Shown here piece by piece: positions 8,086-17,032 of a stretch of 64,000 nucleotides of DNA. The stretch is from Octadecabacter arcticus 238 (GTDB lineage Bacteria > Pseudomonadota > Alphaproteobacteria > Rhodobacterales > Rhodobacteraceae), in assembly GCF_000155735.2 (NCBI RefSeq), contig NC_020908.1, forward strand, positions 4,959,501-5,023,500, read 5' to 3'. A program made the position numbers and the translations under genes. The notes under the pieces were generated by a model. That model was not told where the DNA came from. It ran no database searches and saw only the letters and a program-made list of their open reading frames with translations. Position 1 is the stretch's first letter, and each line of letters starts with the position of its first letter.

Positions 8086-8480
8086 AAATGCAACACTCAG
8101 AGCCCTTTGGGCATAGGATGTTGTGATGGACATACGAAGCAAGCACCTCAGCAGCGAGGACCGTGGCGTGATATTAGCCGAGCATAATAGGGGCAGCAGT
8201 CAGCGGTTGATCGGCCAGCTTTTGCATCGCCCGGCGAGCACGATCTGCCGTGAGCTGGCGCGAGGTCGGCAGGAAGACGGCAGCTATTGCCCGCAAGCGG
8301 CGCGGCAGGCCTATGATGCCCGGCGTGCGCGCTGCCGCCGCGAGCGCAAGCTTGTGGAGGGGAGCGATCTTTATCGTTTTGTTCATGGCAAGCTCGTACA
8401 TCTGCACTGGTCGCCTGAGCAGATTGCGCAGAGACTGCGTCTCATGAAGCCTTATTTTCGTTCGATTTACTGAGCGAAGA
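8086..8480 (+). pseudogene. IS30-family transposase, N-terminal third (copy 1)
   Basis: The frame from GTG/ATG 8123-8126 is nearly identical to the first 110 residues of the full IS30 at 9845-10867 (MDIRSKHLSSEDRGVILAEH...HWSPEQIAQRLRLMKP), then diverges. The left end TCAAATGCAACACTCAGAGC is present; the DDE domain and right end are absent. It cuts the yjbQ gene. The sequence at 8480-8618 before nfuA contains no recognisable gene. Confidence 0.85.
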
Positions 8481-8618
8481 ACTCGGTTGGATGTGTACCG
8501 CCTTCGTCCGCCGGGAGGGTACGAAAGTGGCCTTTCGACGGGGGGCTCGTTTGCAAGGGAGTCCTGTGGCTGTCACGTTTCCAGCCTGAACAATCACCAA
8601 AACAAGAAAGTTGAAAAT

Positions 8619-9170
8619 ATGTTTATACAAAGCCAACAAACACCAAATCCGGCAACGCTCAAGTTTCTTCCCGGCGTCGCCGTAATGGAGCAGGGAACAG
8701 TAAGCTTCCCGACCCGGGAAGATGCCGCGCGCTCACCTTTGGCCAGCCAGCTATTTGACGTGAACGGCGTCGATGGCGTGTTCTTTGGCGGTGACTTCAT
8801 CACTGTCACTAAAACCGACGACATGGACTGGACGCCGCTCAAGCCTGCAATATTGGGCGCGATCATGGAACATTTTACGTCTGGACAGCCGCTGCTGAAC
8901 GAAGATGCAAGTATGTCCGACCATGCCGTATCGGATGATGATGACGAACTGGTAACTCAGATCAAAGAACTTCTGGACACGCGCGTCCGTCCGGCGGTCG
9001 CCCAAGACGGCGGCGATATCCTGTTTCATGGTTTCGAGCGAGGCGTCGTTTACCTACAACTGCAAGGAGCCTGCTCGGGTTGTCCTAGTTCGACGGCAAC
9101 GTTGAAAGGTGGTATCGAGAACATGTTGCGACACTACATCCCAGATGTGATCGAAGTGCGAGCGATATGA
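8619..9170 (+). CDS. nfuA: NfuA-type Fe-S cluster carrier
   Basis: 183 aa from the ATG at 8619; a longer frame from 8487 is rejected because its first 44 codons resemble nothing. The Nfu N-domain (MFIQSQQTPNPATLKFLPG...PLASQLFDVNGVDGVFFGGDFITVTK) is followed after an acidic linker by a NifU C-domain with LQGACSGCPSSTATLKGGIENML; the CxxC cysteines bind a [4Fe-4S] cluster between two subunits. It delivers clusters to apo-proteins. The stop overlaps the next small gene. Confidence 0.92.
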   Translation: MFIQSQQTPNPATLKFLPGVAVMEQGTVSFPTREDAARSPLASQLFDVNGVDGVFFGGDFITVTKTDDMDWTPLKPAILGAIMEHFTSGQPLLNEDASMSDHAVSDDDDELVTQIKELLDTRVRPAVAQDGGDILFHGFERGVVYLQLQGACSGCPSSTATLKGGIENMLRHYIPDVIEVRAI

Positions 9171-9379
9171 TGTCAAGACAGAACACCTACTGCGAGATGG
9201 ATGCAGCGGCGAAAGATCAGAATGCCTGGGCAGTGTTCACCACTATTGAACTCAAAACGAAGCTTGCAGAACTTCAGAAGCTGGTAGACAGCGGCATGTT
9301 GTCAGATCGTTCGTTGCAGCATCAGTTTATAGAAATGGGGATCATCGAAAATGAGCTGGCCGAACACCAAGATGCATGA
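9167..9379 (+). CDS. Small hypothetical protein (70 aa) in the nfuA operon
   Basis: Overlaps the nfuA stop and ends inside the start of the next gene, so its position supports it. Largely helical and acidic (ELKTKLAELQKLVDSGMLSDRSLQHQFIEMGIIENELAEHQ); no cysteine motif and no family recognised. Confidence 0.55.
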   Translation: MMSRQNTYCEMDAAAKDQNAWAVFTTIELKTKLAELQKLVDSGMLSDRSLQHQFIEMGIIENELAEHQDA

Positions 9380-9617
9380 CACTTATGCAAAGTTCAAGAA
9401 CGATCACGGCGTTCCCGAGATCCGAATTGGCGTGAAAGAGTTCAAGTGCGCTGGTGCTTCAGCGCCCCATGATCATCCGCATATTTATCTCCAGATGGTT
9501 GCGGCAGACACAATTCTCTGCCCCTATTGCGCGACCTTGTTTCGCTATGATTCCCAACTCGGTCCCAATGAGTCCGATCCACAGGATTGCGTATTTTTGG
9601 ACAATGTTAATAGATAA
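9372..9617 (+). CDS. Zinc-finger domain protein, zf-CHCC type
   Basis: 81 aa from ATG 9372 (an in-frame ATG at 9351 adds seven residues). The pattern FKCAGAS...DHPHIYLQM...ILCPYCATLFRYD gives the C-H-C-C ligand set of the family that includes the complex I accessory subunit NDUFS6 and many small alphaproteobacterial proteins. Likely binds zinc. It ends the operon starting with nfuA; its company with an alternative NADH dehydrogenase is suggestive. Function inferred only from the family. Confidence 0.75.
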   Translation: MHDTYAKFKNDHGVPEIRIGVKEFKCAGASAPHDHPHIYLQMVAADTILCPYCATLFRYDSQLGPNESDPQDCVFLDNVNR

Positions 9618-9763
9618 AAACATTGAATTTCCCACAATTCGTGCAGGCTTAGCAGCCAACGCACTCCATTTGGTGCTTAAATGTCCTACCAAGGCGACGT
9701 CTTGTCCAGATTTACACATATCCATGGACTCGCGGATCGGCCGTAAACAAAATTGGAATCTTA

Positions 9764-9844
9764 TTATCCGGGCTTCGAGCTGAAATACTTGTCGAACTTG
9801 TTCTCCATCCCGTCATATTCTTCAGCATTGGCCAGAGCTTGGAT
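9764..9844 (-). pseudogene. C-terminal tail of an unidentified gene cut by IS30
   Basis: The minus strand reads ALANAEEYDGMENKFDKYFS, a few residues and a stop at 9764, with protein-like composition, directly against the IS30 end. Too short to assign. The remaining 150 bases to 9617 hold nothing recognisable. Confidence 0.35.
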
Positions 9845-10867
9845 TCAAACATCAAGTGCAACGGTTGATTTAAAGGCCACGATTTCGTCGGCCATAGCTT
9901 CAGCGGGTGTTCTCCATCCGAGGGTTTTTCTTGGACGGTTGTTCATCAGGTTTGCAACGTCGTTGAGCCATGTTTGGCTTGCACCGTTCAGGTCAGTTCC
10001 TTTGGGCATGAACTGACGCAGCAGTCCGTTGGTGTTCTCGTTGCTGCCGCGCTGCCTGGGAGCATGCGGATCGCAGAACCAGATATCAATTTTCAATCGT
10101 CGCGCCAATTCACGATGGCAGGCCATTTCGGAGCCACGGTCATAGGTCATGCTCTTGCGCAAATCAGCGGGTAGTCGTCTCATCTGGCGGGTGAAGCTGT
10201 CAAGCGCGGCCTCGGCCCCATTGCCATCCATTTTGCAAAGAATGACAAAGCGTGTCTTGCGCTCGACCAAGGTCCCCACTGACGAGCGATTGAATGCGCC
10301 CTTGATGAGGTCGCCCTCCCAATGGCCTGGTACCAGTCGTGCTTCGATCTCTTCAGGGCGATTGATAATGCGCAATGATTCCGGGACCATAGCACTGCCC
10401 GCCGCTGTCCTGCGCTTGAGCCCACGCTTAGGCTTCGCTTGACGCAACGCCTCGATCATCGCCGCCTTCAGCCCGCCACGTGGCTGCGCGTAAATCGCGG
10501 CATAGATGGTCTCATGGCTCACATGGGCGGATGGATCATCAGGCTTCATGAGACGCAGTCTCTGCGCAATCTGCTCAGGCGACCAGTGCAGATGTACGAG
10601 CTTGCCATGAACGAAACGATAAAGATCGCTCCCCTCCACAAGCTTGCGCTTGCGGCGGCAGCGCGCGCGCCGGGCATCATAGGCCTGCCGCGCCGCTTGC
10701 GGGCAATAGCTGCCGTCTTCCTGCCGACCTCGCGCCAGCTCACGGCAGATCGTGCTCGCCGGGCGATGCAAAAGCTGGCCGATCAACCGCTGACTGCTGC
10801 CCCTATTATGCTCGGCTAATATCACGCCACGGTCCTCGCTGCTGAGGTGCTTGCTTCGTATGTCCAT
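9845..10867 (-). CDS. IS30-family transposase, full length (copy 2)
   Basis: 340 aa. N-terminal HTH (LSSEDRGVILAEHNRGSSQRLIGQLLHRPASTICREL) and C-terminal DDE core: VPGHWEGDLIKGA, MTYDRGSEMACH, and RGSNENTNGLLRQFMPKG with the catalytic E. The left end (TTCAAACATCAAGTGCAAC, about 9843) is present; the right terminus beyond 10895 is replaced by the next IS3 element, so the protein looks intact but the element has probably lost one end. It is inverted relative to the IS30 fragment at 8.1 kb. Confidence 0.93.
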   Translation of the reverse strand: MDIRSKHLSSEDRGVILAEHNRGSSQRLIGQLLHRPASTICRELARGRQEDGSYCPQAARQAYDARRARCRRKRKLVEGSDLYRFVHGKLVHLHWSPEQIAQRLRLMKPDDPSAHVSHETIYAAIYAQPRGGLKAAMIEALRQAKPKRGLKRRTAAGSAMVPESLRIINRPEEIEARLVPGHWEGDLIKGAFNRSSVGTLVERKTRFVILCKMDGNGAEAALDSFTRQMRRLPADLRKSMTYDRGSEMACHRELARRLKIDIWFCDPHAPRQRGSNENTNGLLRQFMPKGTDLNGASQTWLNDVANLMNNRPRKTLGWRTPAEAMADEIVAFKSTVALDV

Positions 10868-10935
10868 CACAACATCCTATGCCCAAAGGGCTCTGCGGAA
10901 CGTGTCAACGACTTTGAGACAGTGGCTTTTGGACT

Positions 10936-11949
10936 TTAGGCTTGGGTTTCTTCGGTTGGTTTTGGTGGGTTGATCCAGACGGCGGTCGGGATTTGAGGCG
11001 GTTTTGGTGGTTTGTGTACGAAGCGTTCGGGCGTGGCGAGGAATGCCGCGTCTAGTGTTGCTTGTCGCGCGGTGTAGATTTCTTGGGCCTGCCCAAAATG
11101 GATTTGGTCGGGCGTCATCAGACCAATCCCGGCGTGATGATGGTCTTGGTTATACCATGCAAAGAACCTGCGGCAGAATGCGCGAGCCTGCTCGATGGTT
11201 TCAAAGTTCTTGGGGAACTCTGGCTGATATTTCAGTGTTTTGAAGTGGGCTTCGGAGAACGGGTTGTCGTTTGAGGTGTGGGGCCGACTGTGGAACTTGA
11301 GCACACCAAGATCAACCAGCATCAGGGCTGTCGTCTTTGCCTTCATGGGCCCACCGCGATCTGCATGCAATGTCAGCTGATCGCGTGGAACCTCGTGTTT
11401 TTCCATCGCGTCGATGAACAGCTCTTTGAACTGGCTGGCGCTCTCCGCGTGCTCGACGCGCCAGCCAACAACGCGGCGGCTGAAGATGTCGAGGATGACA
11501 TAGAGATAGAAGTAGGACCATTTCACCGGGCCCCTCAGCTTGGTGATGTCCCAAGACCAGACCTGATTGGGGGCTTCAGCTAGAAGTTCAGGCTTTTGAT
11601 AGACGGGATGTGTGCGCTGTCGGCGGCGTTCGCCAACTTCGCCCTGCGCGGCCAATATCCGATACATCGTGCGGATTGAACACAGATAGGTGCCTTCATC
11701 CAGCAAGGTGGCAAAGACCTCTGTGGGCGTCTGATCCGCAAAGCGGGGTTCGCGCAGGTGGTGCAATACCTGGTCTCTTTCCCTTTCCGGCAGAGCCCGC
11801 GAAGACGCTGCGCGCGGTGGGCGTGTGCGTGGTGGTGCCGTCAGCGCCGCACGCTGTCGAAGAACGCTCGCGCGCGATAATGATAGCGCGGCGCAGACAG
11901 CCGAGGTCAAGCCGCTGCCGGTGGGCAATGCAATCGCGACGGCCATCAT
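10936..11949 (-). CDS. IS3-family transposase OrfB (DDE)
   Basis: 337 aa. HTH_21-like start ([24 protein letters not shown]) and rve core with VWSWDITKL (first D), LHADRGGPM (second D) and [15 protein letters not shown] (E). The frame overlaps the upstream OrfA by 4 bases, the usual IS3 arrangement for a frameshifted OrfAB transposase. No internal stop, so possibly functional. Confidence 0.9.
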   Translation of the reverse strand: MMAVAIALPTGSGLTSAVCAALSLSRASVLRQRAALTAPPRTRPPRAASSRALPERERDQVLHHLREPRFADQTPTEVFATLLDEGTYLCSIRTMYRILAAQGEVGERRRQRTHPVYQKPELLAEAPNQVWSWDITKLRGPVKWSYFYLYVILDIFSRRVVGWRVEHAESASQFKELFIDAMEKHEVPRDQLTLHADRGGPMKAKTTALMLVDLGVLKFHSRPHTSNDNPFSEAHFKTLKYQPEFPKNFETIEQARAFCRRFFAWYNQDHHHAGIGLMTPDQIHFGQAQEIYTARQATLDAAFLATPERFVHKPPKPPQIPTAVWINPPKPTEETQA

Positions 11950-12428
11950 GATTTGCCGCTGCGCTCTTGCGTCTGCTCCATCTCGTCCAGAAGTCCCGCC
12001 ACTTTTTTTTGGATGGCAATGATGGCTTCCGCCTGATCCAGACGGCGCCGCAAGGCTGTCACCTCACGGTTGGCCTTGGCCAGCTCAGCTTGCAATGGAT
12101 TGGCAGGTGCCTTTTGTGGGCCACGGCGCATTGGCTGCAATGCACCCAATGTGCCGGCCGCCCGCGCACGGCGCCAATCGGTCAGTGCAGAGGAATAAAG
12201 CCCCTCCCGCCGTAGAATGGCGGAAACCCCGCCAGTGTCTGCCACTTGGTCCGTCTCATCCAGAATGCGCAGTTTGTATTTGGCTGTGAAGTTGCGTCGC
12301 TTCGGGATGCTCGTCAGTTCCGCTGTGGGAGCCAACGGCGCATTAACAACGCGGGGAGGCGACGTCGGGGCCAAAACGGCTCCAGATCCAGCATCTGGCG
12401 AAAGTGGTGATTGTGAAGGCATAACCAT
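11946..12428 (-). CDS. IS3-family OrfA (HTH_Tnp_1)
   Basis: 160 aa. [22 protein letters not shown] and [23 protein letters not shown] form the helix-turn-helix; the C-terminal [35 protein letters not shown] is a leucine-zipper-type coiled coil. Partner of OrfB at 10936-11949. Confidence 0.9.
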   Translation of the reverse strand: MVMPSQSPLSPDAGSGAVLAPTSPPRVVNAPLAPTAELTSIPKRRNFTAKYKLRILDETDQVADTGGVSAILRREGLYSSALTDWRRARAAGTLGALQPMRRGPQKAPANPLQAELAKANREVTALRRRLDQAEAIIAIQKKVAGLLDEMEQTQERSGKS

Positions 12429-12481
12429 GGGTTCGTTCTCCTACGCCCTCAAGTGTAAACTTTAGCCAGTCAATTGTCTCA

Positions 12482-12746
12482 CGCTTATTGGCACGGAGGG
12501 GGGCATCTATTTTTGTTCCGTGGCCGTCGTGGCCGTCGTGGCCGTCGTGGCGATCAGATCAAGATGATCTGGTGGGATGGTCAGGGCGCGTGCCTGTTTA
12601 CCAAACGGCTTGAACGTGGACGGTTCGTATGGCCCTCAGTCAAGGAAGGTAAAGTCAGCCTAAGCCGCGCACAGCTTGCGATGCTGATGGAAGGCATAGA
12701 CTGGCGTATTCTCAAGAAGACATGGCGTCCAAGTATGGTTGGATAG
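12482..12746 (+). pseudogene. IS66 TnpB fragment with an expanded 9-bp repeat
   Basis: GHLFLFRGRRG...DQIKMIWWDGQGACLFTKRLERGRF...WPSVKEGKVSLSRAQLAMLMEGIDWR is the C-terminal part of IS66 TnpB; the N-terminus is lost to the IS3 insertion at 12481. The FRGRRGD motif is expanded to GRRGRRGRRGD by three tandem copies of TGGCCGTCG at about 12521-12547. Confidence 0.85.
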
Positions 12747-12815
12747 CTGTATGTTTTATAGGACTTCTTGCCTTTGTGGGATTCCCATGATGCCCGAGAT
12801 TTGGTATGTAATGGC

Positions 12816-14510
12816 ATGAGTAAGACCCCTCCAAATCTGACTAATCTGCCCCCTGAAGTACAGGCATACGTTGCCGCGCAAACAGCGGAATTGTCAGAGC
12901 TGAAGCAAGCGTTTCTCGGGTCATCCCTTGGCTATGCGACGGTACAAAAACGCCTCAAGGATGAGATGGCATCAGTGGACGCCGCCCTGAGTGCCGAGCG
13001 CACCGCTCATGCGCGGGCCATCCAGAACCGAGACACCATCATCGCCGATCTTCGCCTGCAACTCCACGGTCACAACAAGCACCGCTTTGGCTCAAAGTCG
13101 GAAAGCAGTGCACAGCTGGCGCTTGAGTTGATCCTTGAAGAACTTGAGATCGAACAAGCCGTTGAGACAGATGATGAACCCTCTGACGCTGAGGCCAAGC
13201 CGCCCCGCACACCGCGCAAGCGCAAACCTTTCCCAAAGGGGCTGAAGCGTGTCCAAAAGACCATCACCCCCAGTGATGCTTGCACCGACTGTGGCGGCAG
13301 CTTCAAAGTGCTTGGAACGGATGTGATGGAGGAGTTGGAATATGTCCCGGGACATTACATCGTGAACCAAATTGGCCGCCCGCGTCTGGCCTGCACCTGT
13401 TGTGAGGCCGTTGTTCAGGCTGAGATGCCAAGCCGACCCATTCCGAAGAGCTTTGTCGGCCCCGCGCTGATGGCCCACATCCTGTGCTGTAAATACGGCT
13501 ATCATCTGCCGCTGTATCGCCAGAGCCAGATGTTTGCCAACGAGGGCATTGATCTGAGTGGATCGCTCATGGCGGGATGGGTCGGCAAATGCACCAAACT
13601 GCTGGAGCGCGTCTCAGATGCAATCTGCGATCACGTCTTTGAGGCGCAGGCGATCTTCATGGATGACACAACGGTCAAGCTGCTCCAGAAGGGCAATGGC
13701 AAAGGAAAGAATAAGACCAAAACCGCGCGACTGTGGGTCTATGCCCGAAAAGAAGACACTTGGGCCAGCGGCGCTCCACCTGCGGTGTGGTACCAGTTCT
13801 CCACCAGCCGTGAGGCGGAGCATCCCAGCAAGCATCTCGAAAGCTATGAAGGCTACGCCCATGCGGATGCCTATGCTGGGTATAATGACGCCTACCGCAC
13901 GGGGCGGGTCAAAGAGATGGCATGCATGGCCCATGTGCGGCGTGAGTTCTTTGACCTTTATGAAAGCACAAAGCTGCCCGTGGCGGGCGAAGCCGTGCTG
14001 CGGATTAAAAAGCTCTATGATGTTGAGACACAAGCGCGGTTCCTGCCCCCTGCGGAACGCGTGGCCCTGCGTCAGGAATACGCCAAGCCGATCTTTGATG
14101 ACCTGGAAGTCTGGCTTAAAGAGCAACTGGGCAAGATCTCTAGCAAGACGCCGCTGGCCAAGGCGATCAAATATGCACTGGCGCGCCTGCCAAAGGCACG
14201 GCCCTATCTTGATCACGGCTTTCTTGAGCTGGACAACAACACAGCCGAGCGCGCAGTGCGCCCTGTGGCCGTGGGACGCAAAAACTATCTCTTCATGGGA
14301 TCAGAAGCAGGCGGCAAATCTGCAGCAATTGCTTATACGTTGATAGAGACCGCCAAGATGAACAAAGTGAATCCCGAAGCCTGGCTCGCATGGGTGCTGG
14401 AACGCATCCAGGACCATCAAGCAAACCGTATCAACGATCTCATGCCGTGGGCCTATCAGGACATGATCGATGCTAAAAACGCCGAGGCCGAGGCAAAAGA
14501 CGCAGCTTGA
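12816..14510 (+). CDS. IS66-family transposase TnpC
   Basis: 564 aa from MSKTPPNLTNLPPEV; an upstream in-frame start at 12768 is less likely. N-terminal coiled coil, a basic linker (PPRTPRKRKPFPKG), zinc-finger cysteines (CTDCGG...CTCC), and the DDE core with IFMDDTTVKLL, HADAYAGYNDAY and LELDNNTAERAVRPVAVGRKN, then the C-terminal GSEAGGKSAAIAYTLIETAKMN..EAWLAWVLERI. Full length with no stops. Because tnpB is truncated, this IS66 is probably immobile. Confidence 0.93.
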   Translation: MSKTPPNLTNLPPEVQAYVAAQTAELSELKQAFLGSSLGYATVQKRLKDEMASVDAALSAERTAHARAIQNRDTIIADLRLQLHGHNKHRFGSKSESSAQLALELILEELEIEQAVETDDEPSDAEAKPPRTPRKRKPFPKGLKRVQKTITPSDACTDCGGSFKVLGTDVMEELEYVPGHYIVNQIGRPRLACTCCEAVVQAEMPSRPIPKSFVGPALMAHILCCKYGYHLPLYRQSQMFANEGIDLSGSLMAGWVGKCTKLLERVSDAICDHVFEAQAIFMDDTTVKLLQKGNGKGKNKTKTARLWVYARKEDTWASGAPPAVWYQFSTSREAEHPSKHLESYEGYAHADAYAGYNDAYRTGRVKEMACMAHVRREFFDLYESTKLPVAGEAVLRIKKLYDVETQARFLPPAERVALRQEYAKPIFDDLEVWLKEQLGKISSKTPLAKAIKYALARLPKARPYLDHGFLELDNNTAERAVRPVAVGRKNYLFMGSEAGGKSAAIAYTLIETAKMNKVNPEAWLAWVLERIQDHQANRINDLMPWAYQDMIDAKNAEAEAKDAA

Positions 14511-14952
14511 TCAAGGGCAGCGTTGATGCTTACTTTAAAACTGAATGTTCAATAAAAGATGCGCAGCGGGAAAATTGAAACAAACCAGCATGACTGGCCG
14601 CTATTTCAAATTGCCGACTATTTCGCAGAAATTGGACCAGCCGAGTGTAGTTCCTGTCTTTTTGCTTCCTTGCTTAGGGCGCCGCGCAAAACGCGCGATT
14701 TTAGTGGTTCGAAAAACCTGACGTTAGCGGTATAGCCCATGCGTTGCATCGCGGCAGCCTCCTGCGGGTGTGCGGGCAGTGTCAGGGATGCCCAACTCAG
14801 CATAGCAAGTTGTCGCTTGCTGCCCACGGCATCGCTAAGGCCGGACAGAGCAGGCAACAGCACTTGCTCAATGGTGACCTGCCCCGGCCTTGTTGCATGG
14901 ACCTCCAGTCCACTGATATCGGCTGCGGTCTGTCTTCTTGAGGATGCTGTAA
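14511..14952. other. Region without a recognisable gene
   Basis: Contains the unassigned right end of the IS66 element and a minus-strand open frame (14618-14863, with RMGYTANVRFFEPLKSRVL) that I cannot place in any family. GGCCTTGTTGCATGG near 14886 resembles the ends of some alphaproteobacterial IS5 elements and precedes an IS5 fragment. Confidence 0.35.
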
Positions 14953-15091
14953 ATGCCGCACAAATTCAACGCTCATCGTCGCGCCAAGATCCCAAAGCAA
15001 AAGCGTCGTGTGACCAACTGCGCCGATTACGATGAAAGCCTGCGGCGGCGTGGCGATCTGACTGTTTGGATCAGCGAGGATGCACTTGCGG
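14953..15091 (+). pseudogene. IS5-family transposase, N-terminal fragment
   Basis: 46 codons, including KQKRRVTNCADYDESLRRRG and DLTVWISEDALA, align with the start of the complete IS5 transposase at 21077-22033 (EYNQGLRRRGDLTVWISDEALG). Cut by the TGTCG end of the next element at 15092; the rest of the gene was not found on the other side. Confidence 0.8.
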
Positions 15092-15114
15092 TGTCGTTGT
15101 ACCCTAATTAATCA

Positions 15115-16469
15115 GGCTCTTCTCCGCTTTGTTGAGTAAGAAAAGATGCTGACCATCAAGTAACCTGTTGATATGTTAGGTTTCTGACAACTTTACATAG
15201 GGCAGGTATATGACCATCGACATCTCGCAACATATTTTACGCCTGAAGGGGCAACGTGTAAATGAAATTGAGCTGGCTGAAGACGGTGCGAAGGTTATTG
15301 TTCAGTGCAGTCGGGATGCCCGCAGGAGCGCTATAGACCCTGCAACCGGCAAGAAGGGTAGCATCAACCAACATATTCGCCGACAAGTAAACGACATCCC
15401 GTTTTTTGGGTATCCTTGTGTGATTGAGATTGAGCTAGCGCAGGTTTTTATTAGCAAGGGTGAGCGCCGCATTGAGGCGTGTCCTTTTGTTGATAAAGGG
15501 TGCCGTTTCACCCATCGATTTTGCCATCTTATCAGTGGATTGTGCCGTCATTTATCCATTCTGGCTGTCTCCAGGCATTTAGGTATACGATGGGAGACGG
15601 TAAAGAATATCGACAAGGCATACCTGATGGAAACGCTCCCTGCGCTTGATCCCGCACAGCTTGCTGGCTTGGAATACATTGGTGTCGATGAAGTGGCCCG
15701 GGCGAAAGGTCATGACTATATGACGGTGGTCTACGATATGGTCGGAGGGCATCTGATCTGGGTGGAAGCCGGTCGAACTGCCGAAGTTTTTTCAAGGTTT
15801 TTGAAACAGCTGCGGCCAGATACAGCCCATAAAATAAAGGCCGTGTCGATGGATATGGGGCCTGCCTACCAAAAGGCTGTCAGGGAGTCCTTGCCGATGG
15901 CCGACATCGTATTTGACCGTTTCCACGTCATGAAAAACTACAGCAAGGCTATCCATAATCAGCGTCGCCTTGAGTTCAGGAAGGCCGATCCAAGTGGTAA
16001 AGAGTTGATGAAGGGCACGCATTATCTGTTGCTCAAAAATGCGGATAAGTTGAATGAAAAACAAAGTAACAAGCTGCAAACGTTGCTGGAGAGCAATAGC
16101 AACCTGAATACGCTTTACGTCTTAAAAGAACAGCTTCAGGCTCTGTGGAGCGCCCCATCATTTGAGGGGATGTCAGAGCAACTGGAAAATTGGTGCCTGA
16201 TCGCAGATCAGTCACACATGCTCTATCTGAAAAAGTTCGCAAAATCCCTAAGAAAACATTGTGTGGGCATATGCAACTACGCGAAACACAAGCTGACAAG
16301 CGCCAGGATAGAGGCTGGTAATGTCAGTATAGGAATGATCCGCAAACGAGCCAGGGGCATCAGGGATACCGAATACTTCAAACTCAAAATTAGACAATCA
16401 TCCATCCCAGATAATCAATCTATGTTCTATTTGAAATCCTAGAATAACTCAACAAAGCGGAGAAGAGCC
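15115..16469 (+). mobile_element. Complete ISL3-family element with 8-bp TSD
   Basis: The termini share GGCTCTTCTCCGCTTTGTTG as an inverted repeat, and an exact 8-bp target duplication ATTAATCA lies at 15107-15114 and 16470-16477. 1355 bp with one intact transposase gene. A recent-looking insertion, within the end of the miniature element. Confidence 0.95.
15210..16442 (+). CDS. ISL3-family transposase
   Basis: 410 aa, typical length. Zinc-ribbon-like N-terminus is weak; the catalytic domain shows YIGVDEVARAKGHDYMTVVYD (first D), AVSMDMGPAYQKAVRE (second D), IVFDRFHVMKNYSKAI and C-terminal GNVSIGMIRKRARGIRDTEYFKLKI. No stops, intact ends and a perfect TSD suggest it is functional. Confidence 0.93.
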   Translation: MTIDISQHILRLKGQRVNEIELAEDGAKVIVQCSRDARRSAIDPATGKKGSINQHIRRQVNDIPFFGYPCVIEIELAQVFISKGERRIEACPFVDKGCRFTHRFCHLISGLCRHLSILAVSRHLGIRWETVKNIDKAYLMETLPALDPAQLAGLEYIGVDEVARAKGHDYMTVVYDMVGGHLIWVEAGRTAEVFSRFLKQLRPDTAHKIKAVSMDMGPAYQKAVRESLPMADIVFDRFHVMKNYSKAIHNQRRLEFRKADPSGKELMKGTHYLLLKNADKLNEKQSNKLQTLLESNSNLNTLYVLKEQLQALWSAPSFEGMSEQLENWCLIADQSHMLYLKKFAKSLRKHCVGICNYAKHKLTSARIEAGNVSIGMIRKRARGIRDTEYFKLKIRQSSIPDNQSMFYLKS

Positions 16470-16853
16470 ATTAATCAGAATCGATTGTGATTTTATCCTT
16501 TGTTTTCAGTATGAGTTGGTATCGTTAATTGCAGCATTGTACCCTCAATTACCATACGGTCGTTGTCTGTGCATAAGTGACGGCTTCGAAGTCCTAAGGA
16601 ACCCAGGTTTTGAACAGTAAGCCGCCGTCAAGGCGTCAGAGAACGTTCTTGCAGCTGCGCGTCATGCAATGTCAAAGCTCGGTTCTTCAGCGGACCGTCA
16701 GGCGTTCTTGGCGTGAGCGAATGCAATCTGGAGGGGGCAAAGGAAAAGCGACATCGACCAAGCTCAGCCTGTGGATATATTGTAATTAAGGGTACAAAAA
16801 CGCCCGATACACCCATGAATCCGCAGAATCTGATTAATTAGGGTACAACGACA

Positions 16854-17009
16854 CCCGCATTGGCATGTGAACTGACGCACGGGCTGGCCGCAGCCAAGAT
16901 CCAGAACCTTGGCCCCAACGGGAAGCGGCGACATAAAGGCTTTCAATGCCTTACTTACGTGCCCGCGATGCATGAGGTCTGCGTATGGTATCGTCAAGTT
17001 GCGGGACAT
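16854..17009 (-). pseudogene. SAM-dependent methyltransferase, N-terminal stub
   Basis: Minus strand from ATG 17009: MSRNLTIPYADLMHRGHV, then ALKAFMSPLPVGAKVLDLGCG. VLDLGCG is motif I of class I SAM methyltransferases. The frame stops making sense against the TGTCG element at 16853, so only about 50 residues remain. Substrate unknown. Confidence 0.55.
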
Positions 17010-17032
17010 CTCAAAAGCCGGTACGTGGGCGT

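Larger units (their letters stand above)
10915..12481 (-). mobile_element. IS3-family element
   Basis: Ends TGAGACAGTGGCTTTT (left) and ...AATTGTCTCA (right) form an imperfect inverted pair around two overlapping frames. No target duplication is visible: the left side is a truncated IS30 and the right side a truncated IS66, so flanking deletion or recombination has occurred. Boundaries are approximate. Confidence 0.7.
15092..16853. mobile_element. Miniature element with TGTCG ends and repeated subterminal sites, interrupted by ISL3
   Basis: Termini TGTCGTTGTACCCTAATTAA at 15092 and its inverse ending at 16853. Each end carries two copies of a TTGTACCCTnAATTA motif in the same polarity (left: about 15097 and 16537; right, inverted: 16783-16797 and 16835-16848). 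Removing the 1.36-kb ISL3 leaves about 400 bp with no convincing gene. TGT...ACA termini with reiterated transposase sites are the architecture of Tn7/Tn402/Mu-type elements. No flanking duplication; the left flank is an IS5 fragment and the right flank a methyltransferase fragment. Confidence 0.55.

Noticed and set aside
8487..8618. 44-codon N-terminal extension of NfuA
   Set aside because: The conserved Nfu domain begins at MFIQSQQTPNP; the extension is unlike any Nfu protein and derives from IS-flanking sequence.
12521..12550. Tandem repeat as a possible CRISPR or VNTR
   Set aside because: Only three 9-bp units, in frame inside a tnpB gene; no spacers.
13614..14216. 200-codon frame antisense to the IS66 transposase
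   Set aside because: Shadow of a clear DDE transposase on the other strand.
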